Part shown: positions 11,480-23,924 of the stretch, piece by piece
Layout of the letters: each line of letters starts with the position of its first letter
How positions within the stretch are numbered: the stretch's first letter is position 1
Assembly (NCBI RefSeq): GCF_018691265.1
Contig: NW_024881279.1
Coordinates: 3,191,243-3,255,242 of the forward strand
Direction of reading: 5' to 3'
Length of the DNA: 64,000 nucleotides
Source of the DNA: Tyto alba
Taxonomy: Eukaryota > Chordata > Aves > Strigiformes > Tytonidae
Translations under genes and position numbers: made by a program
Notes under the pieces: generated by a model
Told to the model about the DNA's origin: nothing
Seen by the model: the letters and a program-made list of their open reading frames with translations, nothing else
Database searches by the model: none

Positions 11480-12824
11480 GAGCTTGTTATTCAGTAGTTT
11501 ATTGCTTAAGCCCTGAGACACTTTTATAACATCAGTGCAACGTTGAAACGAAAAAATACAAAATAAAATGAAGACACCCAAATACATGGTCATTTGAATA
11601 TATTAACTCTGTCGTAATACAAATATTTTAAATAAAGGGAAGAACAATAAATTACGAATCAGCACACGTTCATTTGCTGCTGTGGGAAGGCAACAGGAGG
11701 TCCTGAAGAATGAGGTAGCAGTATTTTAAATATGACTATTCTACAGAACTACTCTTATATAACTTAAACATAAAACACCTGAATACTGGCTTTTCCTTTT
11801 TGTTTTGGGTCCCAAGCAAAGAAAATCTTTTAACAGCCAGGACTTTCTGGTCTTGAATCTTTAGATTACACAGTATAAAAATAAGTTATTTAAATAAAAT
11901 ATAATAATAAATAAACTCCAGAAGTGTGATGCCACTGAGCACCCATTAGATCCAAAGTTATCTTACAGACTCTCCTGGTCTTCACTATTAATAACTTAAA
12001 AGCACACCAACAATATAAAAGACACATTAAAGGTTACATTAACAGTTCCCTCCGCTGTTTCCCCTCCTGGTTTTTGCCCTCAGATGCTGCACTTCCCCAG
12101 CTCCGCTCCCACTGGGCACCCGTGGGGATCCCACCCCCCCCCCCCCGAGCTGCTGTAGTAACTCGTTAGCAAAAAAATGCATCATTTCAGCCTAGATTTT
12201 GATCTCTTTAGGAAGAGGAGATGATTGTGAAGAAGCCTCCCTCCATTAAGAGGAACAGGAAGCAGATAATTTGGTTTTGGTTTTGGTAGGCGCTGCAGGA
12301 GGAGGTGAACAAGTTAAAAAGCTCAACCTCCTCAGCCGCTCGGTCCGGGAGTGATGCTCAGCTCCTCCTGGCTGGGTAAACCCTCCTGGGAGACATCCCG
12401 GGGGGGTCCCAGCCAGCCATCCCCGGGGGGCCACATCCAGCCATCCCGGGGGGGTCCCAGCCAGCCATCCCGGGGGGCTGCAGGGCTGTGTGGGAGCTCT
12501 AAGGGCAGCTTCATCCAGACGAGCCCCCTCTCCTGCGGAGGCTGAGTCCTGGCCAACACCCGGCAAGCTGGGCTGATGCTGGGGGGGGGGGAACATTTCT
12601 CATTGCAGCTGGGTGACCCCGGGTGCCCGGTGCACCTGCTGGGACTTGCTGGCAGGAGTGCCTTGGGTTTAGGAGGGCTGGAGCAGAGCTGAGGAAGTGC
12701 ACACGAGACGAGGAGCGTAAAAAAAAATAAAATAATAATAATAAAAAAAAAATCTCTGCAAAACCTATTTTTAAGAGCTACCATCAGTAAGATCCTCAGG
12801 CTTGGGGCTGGCAGCCACCCCGTC
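11480..12824 (-). other. IL13: IL13 3' UTR, long, AU-rich, with poly(A) signal
   Basis: From the IL13 stop to about 11480 the only AATAAA I see in the transcript sense is at 11503-11498. This fits a 3' UTR of about 1.3 kb. The distal half (11.48-12.07 kb) is strongly A+T-rich in an otherwise GC-rich neighbourhood. It carries the canonical destabilising nonamer TTATTTATT at 11914-11906 (minus strand) plus further ATTTA motifs (e.g. around 11630-11660). The proximal part includes a 24-bp minisatellite at 12393-12480 and an A/T tract near 12720-12752. The UTR extent is inference; the motifs are seen. Confidence 0.65.
12393..12480. repeat. Minisatellite, unit about 24 bp, about 3.7 copies
   Basis: Tandem copies of ccatcccgggggggtcccag plus ccag, differing by one or a few bases, run from 12393 to 12480. 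The array falls within the inferred IL13 3' UTR. G-runs of 6-7 on the plus strand are separated by short spacers. Confidence 0.85.
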
Positions 12825-14829
12825 TCACTGTGCAGCCGCCGTGGCCAGGTGCCTGTACATCCCCTGGGTGAAGTTCCCCAGCTCTGGCAAGAAGTTGCGC
12901 AGATAGATCTCGTTTTCATTGCTCAGGGAGCAGTTCTGGGGAAGGGAAAGTGTAAATACATTAGTGCTGACAGCAGGATTGAGCAGCTCAGATGGCCGGT
13001 AGCCGGGCTACCAGCCCAAGCAGGTGGTTTGTTTCCATTGCCTCTGTCTCCATTTCAATAATTCAGCAAATAATTCAGAATTGTGAGGACGCTACCCCAG
13101 GAGGTTGGGAATTTGTCCTTTGCTCAGGACAAGCACTTGGCCCCTGTGTGACCCCCACGGACACTGGCCCCGGGGGCTGGTGGGGACATTCACCCTCTTC
13201 CCAGGGAGGCAAATTATCCCCCAGCACCACGCAGGTCTGCGATGCCCTGGTCCGACCCCGTGTGAGATAACAAAAATCAGTTTGCTCAGTCCTGTGGGTA
13301 CAGCTGGGGAGTGGGCGCAGAAATGGGGCCTGTGCATGGGGGGCGGGGGGGGGGCAGGGGCACGGCCACCCCGGGGGTGGCGAGTTGGGATGGAGGAGGG
13401 GGGATGGAGGGGATGCAGCTCCTGCTTACCGTCTGGCCGTGCAGGCTCCGCAAGTTGATGATCAACGGCTCGTAGTCTTTCCTGCACTTTGTGACTTTTG
13501 TGAGCGCCGTGGCAGCCTGGCACAGCACCTCCTGCTCCAACAGCTGGTAAATATTGGGGGGGGGGGCAGGGAGAAGAAGAAATATTAGACCCAGGTAGCT
13601 GATTTAAGTTGATGCTACTTAGCAAGGTGTCCAGCACTGGTGGGAGGTTTCACAGTGACTTTCTAAACTGCTTTCATTTTACGGCTGGAAGCGCAGCCCC
13701 TTTCAGTGACTCGGGCCCTGGGCTGTGCCCGAAGGTCGGGGTCGGGGGGAGCTGGTGGGGGGGGACAGAGGTGCTGGAGGCAGGTCCTTGGGCGCAGCTG
13801 TGTGCTCGCCCCCGGCGACTGGCACTCGAGCAGCTCTTGCTCGGTGACTAATATAACTCCCTCTGCTACGTGGGCTGTGCACCGCGGTGGGGAGGGCGCC
13901 GGCTACGTCTGTGTTTATTACCAACGCGTTTTCCGCCTATCTCTCCATCATCTTTTACCTTTCCGTCCGTGAAGGCGACCTGTGCCACTCGGGTGTTGTT
14001 GCAGGGGACCTGGAGAGGTGACACAAGAAAGAGTCGTCATGACGAGCCCGTCCCCGAGGAGCTGCCAGCTGCACCCTCCCCTGGGATGTGACACTGTGTC
14101 CCTCGCCGGCTGCACCCCAGGTGCCACCACCACCACCACTGCCCTCCCCAGAGCAGCCTTCCAGGAAATTGTTTCAAACCAGGCTCCTGGGAAGACGGGA
14201 CCCAGGTTTGCACAGCACTTGCAAATAGTTGTTGGGGAAGGGGCAGGAGGGTGCTCGGGTGCTCTGCGGGTGCTCCGGACCAGTGCAGAGCAGGGACCTC
14301 CCCCCCCGGTAGCTCACACAGCACCATGTCCCCATCACGAGCTGCACTGGTCACCCCCAACACAGCTCTGTGTGTTGGACAGGGAGGTTTGGGGGGGGTG
14401 GGGGGTGGGGAGGGTGTTCCTCAGCATTTTTTTCTGCACTGTCAGGTGGAAAACTTCACCCTGCCTGACCCTGGCAGCCTCTTGCACCAGCAAATCACAT
14501 GCTGAGCACCCAAAGTCTAGGCTGAAAGGGGCCAGGGTGCCCAAAGCTGGAGGTGGGATGCAGCAGTTAGTGCTGGTGCCTGGCCTTGAGCACCAAGGAC
14601 CATCATCATCATTATCATCATCATCATCATCAATTATGTTCCTCTGGTGTGGAAGCAAAGAAAAGCGAGGAGGTGTAGCGGCATTTACCTGCACTCCTGA
14701 GTTGAGCTGTTGGATGTGGTGGATGATCTCTGACAGCTTGACTCTGTCAGAGGTAGTCACCAGTGGTCTGGAAGAAATGAGCTCAAGCATGGAGAGGAGC
14801 GTGAAAGCCACCTTCAGCGAGGGGAGCAT
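12825..14829 (-). CDS. IL13: Interleukin-13, complete, four coding exons
   Basis: Exons (minus strand): 14829-14689, 14009-13959, 13543-13430 and 12935-12825. Lengths are 141, 51, 114 and 111 bp including the TGA stop, all phase 0, giving 138 aa. Seen: signal peptide MLPSLKVAFTLLSMLELISS; helix A LSEIIHHIQQLNSG; exon 2 VPCNNTRVAQVAFTDGK; exon 3 with helices and ending NLRSLHGQT; exon 4 NCSLSNENEIYLRNFLPELG, ending HLATAAAQ. There are four cysteines (C50, C72, C84, C104), the number mammalian IL-13 uses for its two disulfides, and sequons at N51, N103 and N123. Known: IL-13 acts through IL-13R-alpha1/IL-4R-alpha and STAT6 on epithelium and macrophages in type-2 responses. Identity rests on position between RAD50 and IL4, the exon plan and the cysteine pattern, since short cytokines diverge quickly. 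The promoter has a perfect TATA box. Confidence 0.94.
14601..14633. repeat. Microsatellite (ATC)n, interrupted
   Basis: Short trinucleotide repeat, catcatcatcattatcatc and onward, inside IL13 intron 1 just downstream of exon 1. Confidence 0.9.
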
Positions 14830-14913
14830 CCTGTCGCTGCCGTCCGAGCGCTTCCCGAGCCGGCGGGGTGGGCTGGCCAGGGCCTCTCTGCCTGGCTGCT
14901 TGGCAGAGCACCA

Positions 14914-14921
14914 TTTTTATA
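14914..14921 (-). promoter_or_regulatory. IL13: IL13 TATA box
   Basis: TATAAAAA on the minus strand, 85-92 bp upstream of the IL13 ATG, which predicts a 5' UTR of about 60 bp. About 145 bp further upstream is an AGATAA GATA motif (15070-15065, minus strand) beside a CCAAT-box sequence (15059-15063, plus-strand orientation). This is a plausible GATA3-responsive promoter, inferred from motifs. Confidence 0.75.
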
Positions 14922-14929
14922 GTGTGAAG

Positions 14930-17878
14930 AAGGAACGACGTCTCCATTGACTACCAAATATAGGTGTCTTCCTGTGCTGATCAGGCGAGACAGTGGGAAG
15001 TGCCATTCGCCCCAAAGAAGGGCATTATGTAATGACGGCGAAGACTTTTTGCCCTTAGCCAATGTTATCTGTTATTCAGCTACCATGCAGATTTTAATCA
15101 CCTAATTGATAGATGAAGAGATACCAGGATGAGAAGTTGAAAATTTCTCTTTGATGTTTGAGGATCTATTTACTACCGAGTGTGTTTGTAATGTGCTGCA
15201 CGTGGAAAACCATGAAAGTGTGCACGACTTAACCAAGCACGTTGCAAGACTCGAGTAAAGCCAAGCCACGGTCTTATGGGCAGAGAAATATCTCCCGAGT
15301 CTTTTCTTGCCTCCACAATGGAAAAGACCATTACACAGAAGGACCAGCTCTGGGATGTGCATGGCTGGATGCCAGCCGGGCTCCTGCCTTGGATCTCGAT
15401 GTCTCGTGGGGGACGACATGACCCCAGCAAGTATCTGGTTGAATTTGGAGGCTTCTCCCCGCCGTGTGCTGGGAGCCAGCCTCGTGTTGCCATCCTGGCA
15501 GGTCTGTGCCCGGGCGCTGCAGCTGCATCTTGGGGATCAGTGTCCCCCGCCTCCCCAGGTTACAGATCTGGGAGCTGAAGTGACACTAAAGTAGATATTT
15601 TCTTCTGCACTTGAACATGCACCTCTGCCACCCATGCAGGGCCCTGCAGCTGGCTCGGCACCCACCTGCCCCAGGGCCACCACCATCACAAGGTGTGGGT
15701 GGGAGCACCCCTGTGCCTGGCGCTGCTTTCCGGGGCACCCCACCGATTGCTGATGTGGAGAGTGTCTCCTCCTGCACGGCCCCTTCACCTCGGCGGTGAC
15801 CTTGGGGACATGCTGGGACCACAGTGCCCTGTGCTGCAGCTCGGCCATCGCCGGTGGAAAAGGGCATCACGGCTGATGGCAGCTTTTTGGGGAAGGAAAT
15901 GGTGCATGGCTGCTGTTGGAGAGGAACAGCTGAACTGTGTGTCAGAAAAAAAATTCACTTTGTTTGACCATAATGGCAGCAGCTCCAGCAAGCTCAAGTA
16001 GCCAAAGTCAGATTTGAAAGAAAAGAAAACCTCAAAACTTTTATCAAGATGTTAAACATCTGCAAAGACAAAAAAAAAAATGCTCTTGCATGTAAAGGAA
16101 GAAGTAGCTGAGTGGGTTTTCTGGCGTGTGGGTGTTTGGGTTTTAACGAGGACTTGCTCAGCTCTGTAGCATGTATCCCATCCTGCGGGGACGGCTCCTG
16201 CAGCGCCGGCTCGGCACGGTGCTGTTCAGCTCCACGCGGTGCTGTGCCCGTGGGCCGTGCTGTCCCACACCATCCCATGCTGTCCCATGCCATCCCATAG
16301 TGTCCCACACCATCCCACGCCATCCCTCACTGTCCCCCACTGTCCCACGTTGTCCCACGCCATCCCCAAGGACATCAGAAAACCAGCAGTAACTCAGGGA
16401 TTCAACCACCGCATCCTTCAGCAGAAGAGCAGACACAAACCCGCAATTATTTCCCACCATGACCGAACTGTGTCGTTAGTGGGAATTTTGTAGGGGGGAA
16501 AAAAGTTGACATGCCAAAATGGCTCATTTCTTCCCCAAATTCTTAAATACCTTTTTCCCGGCACTGCTGCAAGGACGGGGGAAGCGGCTCGGTGCTAGCT
16601 CTGCCAATGCCAACACCCGATGCTGTCCCATCCTGGGACCCCATCCCACCCAGGGGAGCCCCAGACACCACCCTATACCAGGTTAGAGGCTTGTAAATAG
16701 TTATAAACTGTTTAATTCTTTTAGAAAATGTAGATATATTTAAGTTTAAACTAATTATTTTGTTGTTTTTTTGTTTGGTTGGTTGTTTTTTTTTTTTTTA
16801 ATTGTCAGTTAAAGTCAAGGTGTTGCATAGCCTGAGGAAGCACTGAACTTTGTGTTTCAAACAAACCCCTTCCCATTCCACTGTGTTCTTTTTGTATTGG
16901 AAGACCCAAATTCCCAACGGCAGGACTGGGCTGCAGCACTCCCTGGTCCATTGCTTAGCCTGAAAAAATTGATTTCCTGGAGAAAAAAAAAAAAAAAAAG
17001 ATGGTGACAATTCCTAATCATTGAATTTCCTGCAAAATCAAGAGGCTGAGTCAGAGCCAGACGGGAGCTTGCAGGTTCCCCATCGCAGGCACTGAGGGGA
17101 AGGTGGAGGGGCTGGTGTGTAGCCAGGGCAGCACCGTACAGTGTCCGTATGTCCGTCTGTCCCAAAGCCAGTGTCCTCTTGGGGCCCTTGAGCCAAGTTG
17201 TTGAAGTGGGATGATCCCAGGGAAGATGTCTGTGGTCCCACCCCCTGTGCCCTGGCGCGGGGTCCAGCAGTGGCTTGGCGGTCCCGGGGGAATCTCGGGG
17301 CCACGGGGGAAGTAATGGAGGGTGGGAGACCCTCGGCTGGGAACACCCCACAACTGCAAACCCCACACGGAGAGTGTGCGTCACCTCCCCCAAAGGCAGA
17401 TAATAATCATTCCCCCAAAGTATTGATATGGTCACATGAACCTGACGATGGGAAAAGCTGACATGTATCAATTTGGCTCGTGTGGGTGGCAAATGATAGC
17501 CCTCTTCTGAGAAACGGTGTCAAGCCAGAGGCTCGGAAGAGAGGCGGCACAGGAGAGGGGATCAGAGCCCTTCGGGAGTGTCACTGACCTGAAGGGAACA
17601 GAAATAGCTGCTTCCGAGCTGTGCTCAGAGTTAAACCCAGCGGTGACTGTAAATAATACGGGAAATTTCTGCCTGTGCTTCACCCCCAGCACCGGCGGTG
17701 AAACGGGCGCTGCTGGCTCAGCTGCCCTTCCCTAAGGGATGGGGGCACGTGGGGCTGGGCTACACCAGCTGGGGACCACAGGACCCCAGGCACGTGAACC
17801 CAGCTTGAACTGGGACTCCTCGTCATGGGAGAGCTGGTTTTGCTTTCAGCTGCGGCCAGAGGCAGAAGGCAGGTGGCT
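14930..17878. other. Intergenic DNA upstream of IL13
   Basis: No gene recognised. 14930-15300 is AT-richer with GATA-like motifs. A roughly 10-bp tandem repeat sits at 16255-16365, a T-rich tract near 16768-16800 and an A run at 16982-16998. Open frames here are short or repeat-driven. Confidence 0.5.
16255..16365. repeat. Degenerate tandem repeat, units of about 10 bp
   Basis: Alternating ccatcccacg / ctgtcccaca type decamers, about ten copies with drift. It creates a repetitive open frame on the minus strand that is not a gene. Confidence 0.85.
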
Positions 17879-18752
17879 CACAGAATCACAGGATGGTTTG
17901 GGTTGGAAGGGACCTTCAAGACCCTTCCCCAGGCAGGGACCCCTTCCCCCAGCCCAGGGGGCTCCCAGCCCCGTCCAACCTGGCCTTGAACCCTTCCAGG
18001 GAGGGGGCAGCCACAGCTGCTCTGGGCACTCTGGGCCAGCACCTCACCCCCAGCACAGGGGAGAATTTCTGCCTTAGATATAACCTAAATCTGCCCTCTT
18101 TCAGTTTAAAACGGTTGCCTCTAGTCCTGTCCCCACCCCCTGACCCAGAGTCCCTCCCCACCTTTCCTGTCCCCCCTTTAAGCCCTGGGAGGCTGCTCGA
18201 AGGGCTCCCCGGAGCCTTCTCTTCTCCAGGCTGAACCCCCCCAACTCTCTCAGCCCGGCCTCCCAGGGGAGCTGCTCCAGCCCCCCCAGCATCTTCGTGG
18301 CCTCCTCTGGCCCCGCTCGAGCAGCTCCGTGTCCTTCTGCTGTTGGGGGCCCCCAAGCTGGCCCCAGCACTGCAGGGGGGTCTCCCCAGAGCGGAGCAGA
18401 GGGGGAGAATCCCCTCCCTGGCCCTGCTGCCCCCCTGCTCTGGCTGCAGCCCAGGGCACGGGTGGTTTTTGGGCTGTGAGCACACGGTGCTGGCTCACAG
18501 GCAGTTTTCCTCCCACCAACACCAAGTCCCTCTCCGCAAGGCGGCTCTCCAGCCACTCCTCACCCAGCCTGGATTTGTGCTTGGGATTGCCCTGACCCAC
18601 AGGCAGGATCTTGCCCTTGGCCTTGTTGAACTCCATGAGGTTCACACAGACCCCCCTCTCCAGCCTGTCCTGGTCCCTCGCGATGCCATCCCTGCCCTCC
18701 CGCGTGTCCCCGCACCGCACAGCTCGGTGTCGAGGGTGAACCTGCTGAGGGG
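17879..18752 (-). mobile_element. CR1 LINE fragment, about 0.87 kb, minus orientation
   Basis: Begins at 17879 with cacagaatcacaggatggtt followed by tgggttggaagggacctt, the reverse complement of the avian CR1 3' terminus. It continues through the conserved 3' region to the aacctgctgaggggg segment near 18738-18752. It is the longest recent CR1 copy in the window. Its 18.25-18.55 kb part is nearly a mirror image of the plus-strand copy at 59.9-60.2 kb. It is 5'-truncated with no intact pol frame; the 294-codon open frame over it is antisense noise. Confidence 0.92.
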
Positions 18753-21700
18753 GCAATGATCCTACTGTCTGTGTTTCCCCATCGGGCTCCTCTTGTGTCT
18801 CCCCACGTGCAGGAGAGGCCAGGGGGTTGGGGGGAGCAAAGGCACACACTGGCCTGGTGCTGGTTGGGCCTTTCCATAGCTGCACCTCTGGATGATGACA
18901 CCAGAAAACAGAGGAACCAGCTGAAGAGACCCTTAGAGCAACCAAAACCAGAAATTCCCCTTTGTTCTGTGTCCAAAGCCTTGGCTTTTCTCTCTTTTTT
19001 TTTAGTTTTTTCTCCAGCAGCAAAGCCAAGGTCGGTTGCCTACAATCATCACAAAGAGCAGCGGGGTGGGCTGGAGCTGTGGCCACCACCGGCATGGGAT
19101 GACATCGGTGGCCACCACTGGCACGGCATGGCATCGGTGGGCACGTATGGAATCAGTGGAATGAAATGGGTATGGCTGGTGGGCAAGTCAGATTTACAGG
19201 GGCTACAATTCCCAGTGGCATCGTCCCCTTCACCTTCTTGGCTCTGTAGGAAACTTCAGATGGGTTGAATTTGTGCCTTTCCAGTTAAACGGGCAGTAGC
19301 TCTGTCTCGGGGCTGTCGCAGCAGGAGGTTTCCCCACCCAGCTGCGTTTGCCATCCCTGGCAGGGTGGGGAGATGCCCCCGGCATGGTGGGCAGGGAGGG
19401 CACCCGCTTCTCCCGGGCGATTCCCAGCGCACGGCCGGCTCATCCCGCCCGGAGGGCTCCTGGCGCGCTCGGTGGGCCATCCCGGAGGGGTTTTTTGCAG
19501 CTGAGCCACCTCCTCACCTTTGCCCTCGCAGCAGATTCAGCCCTGCGGCAGGCCCAGCGCACCCAGGCGCAGGTTTTGTGGCGGGACAGGACAGGATCAC
19601 GTCATTCAGACACGATGTCAGAACGCGTAAGGTCCAGCGGATGCTTTAATTGAGTTGATATAATCAACTTCAGGTCTCCCCTATCATTTCTGAGGGCCTG
19701 ATTTCGGATGACCCTACTAACCATTTTCTTCTTTCCAATACTATTCCAGCTTTGCCTTTTATGACATCCTCATCAAGAAGCCACAACATTTTTTCCAGGC
19801 TGTTTGCTCGTGTGTGCCGTCCCTTACTTGCAGAAGATGGTGGAGAAGCTAAATAAAACATTTTATAACATGACAAAAGCCCAAATGTGGGTCACCGTGC
19901 AATGTCTAGCATCAGCACATGTAATATCTCTTGAATCAGTGGTTGAGTTTACAAACTGTGTTTCAGACCCTGTGCTGGGACGGCACCACAGCCCGGCGCG
20001 GGAGCCAGCCTGCTTCCTTCAGCCGGTGCAGCTGGAGGGAAAGCTGCGCTACAGCTACAGCAATTTGTGTTTTCTGCATAAATCAAATTAGAGGGAATAG
20101 GATGAAGCCAGATGAAGGTGAATTTGCAAACTGCATCACATTTCCCGAAGGTGTAACCTTGCAGTAAGTAGAGAGTAAGTGCTGGCTCCTGGCAGCTTGC
20201 CCTGGGGGGGGTAGTAAACAAACTGTCATACTGAAATAGATTAGAAATGATATTTAGTGTGACATTTAAATGCTAACAAAGATACATGGAGACATTAAAT
20301 GTTTAAGCTTTTGAAAGCAACATTATATTTATTGGCTTGGTTTGTGGTGTTTATTTATAGATAATCACATCTGTTTGTGTTTTTTAATTTTTAGGGCATG
20401 AAAAAGCTTTTTGCCTAAAACGTGGCATGCAGGAGGAAAACTTGACCTCCCCAGTTAGAAACTTTATGGAAAAGTTGCTCCTGGGGGTAGCAAATCACAT
20501 GTTCTATAAGGTACCTTTTTACTTCAGGCAAGTCAGAAAGGAGTTTTGGTTGCAAAAAAAAAAAAAAAAAAATACAACCCCAATCTTCTCTGAGTTTTTA
20601 AACTCCCAAAGCACTTTGGGCCAAGCGGCTGTCTTTGCAGTGGTCTCTAAGCAGACAGCACAGGGCTGTGGTGCGTAAGTAATAGTAAAGGAAGCGCCAT
20701 CGAAGTACTAGTTTTTCACTGATAATATAAATTCCACTTAGAAACAAGGCTGCTCAGCCAGGGAAGTCTCTAAGGCCTCTTCTGTTTTCTTTTCTAGTGA
20801 AAGTAGTTGCCACCTTGCTCACTAAGCACAAATAAACTGAAAATAGTTATGTTCCTGGAGAAATCAATGGTGTGGCACAGAGGTGGGAGGAAATTCACCT
20901 GCCTGAGCGGGGCACGCCGGAGCCCTCCATCAACTGCCGAGTCCTGGCTCCGAGAGCATTTCCCGGGGCTGGGGGTGCAGTCAGAGCCAAATTTAACCCT
21001 GCCCGGGCTGCCCTGCCGACAGCTGCCTCGTTAGGCCTGGGAGGCAGCCGCTGCTCTTGGAGGGGTGCTGGGTGCCTGTGTGGCTACGAAATCACCATCC
21101 CAGGCAACCTCCTGACTCCCGGATCCCGAGCCCACAGCAATCCCGCTCGCTGATGGCTCTGGGAAAGCACTTAAAATACTTTTTAGTTGCTTGTTTGGCT
21201 CTTAAATGATGGTATAGCTGAGCGAGTGGCTGCCTGGGGCTCTGCCTGCCTTGCCAAGGCGCGTGCGTCGCGGCGGGGAGGACGGGCGCCGTGGAGCTGC
21301 TCTCTGGCGCTGGAAATCAGCCCCAGCTCCAACCAAAACGGCAAGAGGAGAGTTTGTGGACCGCTTTGTCCCCCATCCCAGTCAGCTACCGCAATAAAGC
21401 TGCGTCCAACATGCCTTAAAATGGCTCTGCTTGGTTAGGTAACTATAACCGGGGTTGGATTTTGGGTGACAACTCCTTCCCCACAATCTCCTGCTCCTCT
21501 TGGGCACAGCTGGGGAGGAGGCTGAGTTTGCTGAGGCTGAGCTTGCCCGGGCCGGCCGGCCGGGAGCCCAGGCAGCTCCGTTGCCCGTGCGGCGAGGCAG
21601 GAAGCCGCAGCGGAGCAGGGATCCCCTTGACGTGGCGCCGGGGGCGGCTGACTGCACCCATCTGCAGCGGCCCCGTTTCCTGTGGGTGCAGCAGGAGAGG

Positions 21701-23924
21701 CGGCGGCGAAGCCCGCTCCACGGCCCGTTTCTGTTCTCGCTCTCCCCGGGGTGCCCGCGAGCAGCAGCAGATCGTGAAAACGTTTAAAGTTTCTCCTACG
21801 CTTGATTCGCACAAGCACACTTTTTCTTTTTCCCGGTCCATGTCAAAACCACGGGGCTGGGGGGGTCTCTTTTCCATGCTGTTAGCTATAGAGGAGCCTA
21901 TGGATCATTCAAATGAAAGGTGTGGAAAAAAAATCATTACATGGATTATTTTTTGTCATTTTGACACCTGATATAGGAGAGGTTAGCTTCCCACCATATT
22001 TTCTGTATTTTTACCAAGTTCTGACAAAAAGTTTAATCCCCAATGTGTGAGATAAGCTTTGCAGCTGAGGAAAAGAGAAGGGCTGACTCAGGCAAAAATG
22101 TGCCTGAACTACTTTATACAGGAATTGCACACCATGGCTAACTTGGGGGGAAAAAACCTCAGAGAATTCACAAAGGTTGGAGAGTTGCTTCTGAAGATAA
22201 TGTAATTCTTCATGAGCTGGGATGTATGTGTCATGCTAAAATAAACAGTACAGGAAAATTTGAAATTTCAAAGTTTTTTTTTCTGTTGATTATATCTTTA
22301 AGAAAATTCCCCTTCAGGAAGTAGTACTACAGTCAGTGAAGCTTCTTATTTAAAACTGCAAACGTAATGCATGTTAGCAGCATTTTCCTTTGCCTTCTCT
22401 TGCCCCCCCTCCACAGTTTGCTGTTGCTTTTTCAGGGGATTGGTGAGTGCGTAATTGCTAGGAAGTCCCATTCATTCTCTTATCTTTGAGTGGTTTCCCA
22501 ATGACTGGGGCCACCCTGACTCTAGTGACTTGCAGTTTCAGTAAATTCAGGTAGAAACGATCCTTGGTTCGAGTGCTCTGTTTCTGGCACTACCCTTTAA
22601 GGCACCTACTGCCAAGTCCATTCTGCGGCCACGTCGAAGGCTGAAGAACACGAGCTATTGCGACAAAGAATCAGACCCGGGGTAGCATTGAGTTTTGGCT
22701 TTTTTGGTGCAGATACCCAGACCCCTTAGCAGGTGGTGTCAGCGGGGGTAGGATTTAAGGTGAAGGGCTGGGCAGAGGTGGGAAGGAGCCACGGTAGAGC
22801 CTGCGTGGGCAGGCAGGGCCCCGTGTCTCCATCCCCGTGGACGAAGGGCTCGGGGCTGCCTCTGTCCATGGTGCTTAACGGGCCCCGGCCTCGCTCGCTT
22901 CGTCCCTGGGAAACCTGCCACAACGGGATCCCTGCATCCCAAAAGGGCAGGAAGGCAGGCCTTAAAGTTCTCATGCTCAGTCCTGTATTTGCCAAAGAAA
23001 AATGGCCTGACATTAGAAACGTTCACATCTTTTTCATTAGTGATTTAAAGATTCTTCCCCTGGAAGTGAGCACTGGGCATTTACTAAGGTTCAGCTGATC
23101 GCTGCTGGCTGCAAGGATTTAGAGGTGTAAGCCCAGCTTCTACTTGAGGACTTGAACCCCGTACCCAGAGTTCAAGGTAGAAGATGTGCCCCTTAACTTG
23201 TTTATAGAGAAAGAGACCCAGAAATCGCATCCCTCAGGGCTTGCACGGCTTCAGAGGGGGTGAGGCATGGGGCTGAAGAACCCTCACCTGAAACCTCAGG
23301 ACGATCAGGTCCCTTGCATTTTGAAGACTGCTGTCGCTGTTGGCTTTCTGTTGTCAGTCTCACCGAGCAGCAGGTTGCCCCAGCTCCCCTTCTGCAGGGC
23401 CGCCCGGCCTTCCTGTACCAAGGGAAAGAGCTGCCGCGTGGTGCAAGTGAAGCTCAGCATCCACACAAATTAGCTAAGGCGTTTTTGGATCATTTTTGCA
23501 GCACTTTATTGTATCTCGGAGAATCAGAATGTGACATAACTCTCACAAATGTCATCATTTTAAGGCAGCAGAAAGGTAAATGACACTAAGCAAAGAGAAT
23601 ATGGTTAAAATAGGCTTCTGTCATCCTCTCATGCACCCAGCTGGAGATGTGACTTCCCTTTATTCTACAGAAAGCAGTTATACTTTGTGAAGATTCTGTC
23701 TCTGAACAGCTGGAGTAATGTCACCTTCTAGAGAAAGTAGTAAAAGTTCTCTGTGAAGCTTGTGAATTTTGTGTAGACTAGGTGGGTAGCTATGAACACG
23801 CCTTGACTAGAGATACAAATCCATCCTCAACTTGCCCCAAGGCTGTGATGGAGAGCAAGCCCTGCTCTAGCACCAGAGCTGCAGGTGTTCCAAAGAATCG
23901 GCATCTGGATCTCCCCACCAGGAC
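18753..23924. other. Intergenic DNA between IL13 and the RAD50 3' end
   Basis: No gene recognised. It alternates GC-rich blocks (19.3-19.6, 20.9-21.8, 22.7-22.95 kb) with AT-rich blocks (19.65-20.7, 21.8-22.5 kb). A run of 20 A (20555-20574) is present. The strongest compositional feature is the CpG-rich patch at 21.2-21.76 kb, listed separately. Confidence 0.5.
21230..21760. promoter_or_regulatory. CpG-rich patch downstream of RAD50
   Basis: CG dinucleotides are dense (for example cgcgtgcgtcgcggcgggga near 21260-21279 and ccgggccggccggccgg near 21548-21564), in contrast to the AT-rich flanks. Overlapping open frames on both strands (up to 169 codons) look like a composition artefact. It could be a small CpG island or enhancer; no TSS motif decides this. 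Confidence 0.4.

Noticed and set aside
12393..12480. Spaced repeats resembling a CRISPR-like array
   Set aside because: Head-to-tail 24-bp minisatellite without unique spacers, in vertebrate DNA.
13982..14950. 322-codon plus-strand open frame across IL13 exons 1-2
   Set aside because: Antisense to well-supported IL13 exons, with low complexity and no recognisable domain.
15994..16323. Repetitive minus-strand frame with MAWDG-type repeats
   Set aside because: Arises from the decamer tandem repeat at 16255-16365.
18250..19134. 294-codon minus-strand open frame
   Set aside because: Largely translation of the CR1 3' region and flank; not a CR1 reverse transcriptase and not a host gene.
22550..22640. 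tRNA B-box-like ggttcgagtgc near 22567
   Set aside because: No A box at the right distance and no cloverleaf can be drawn.
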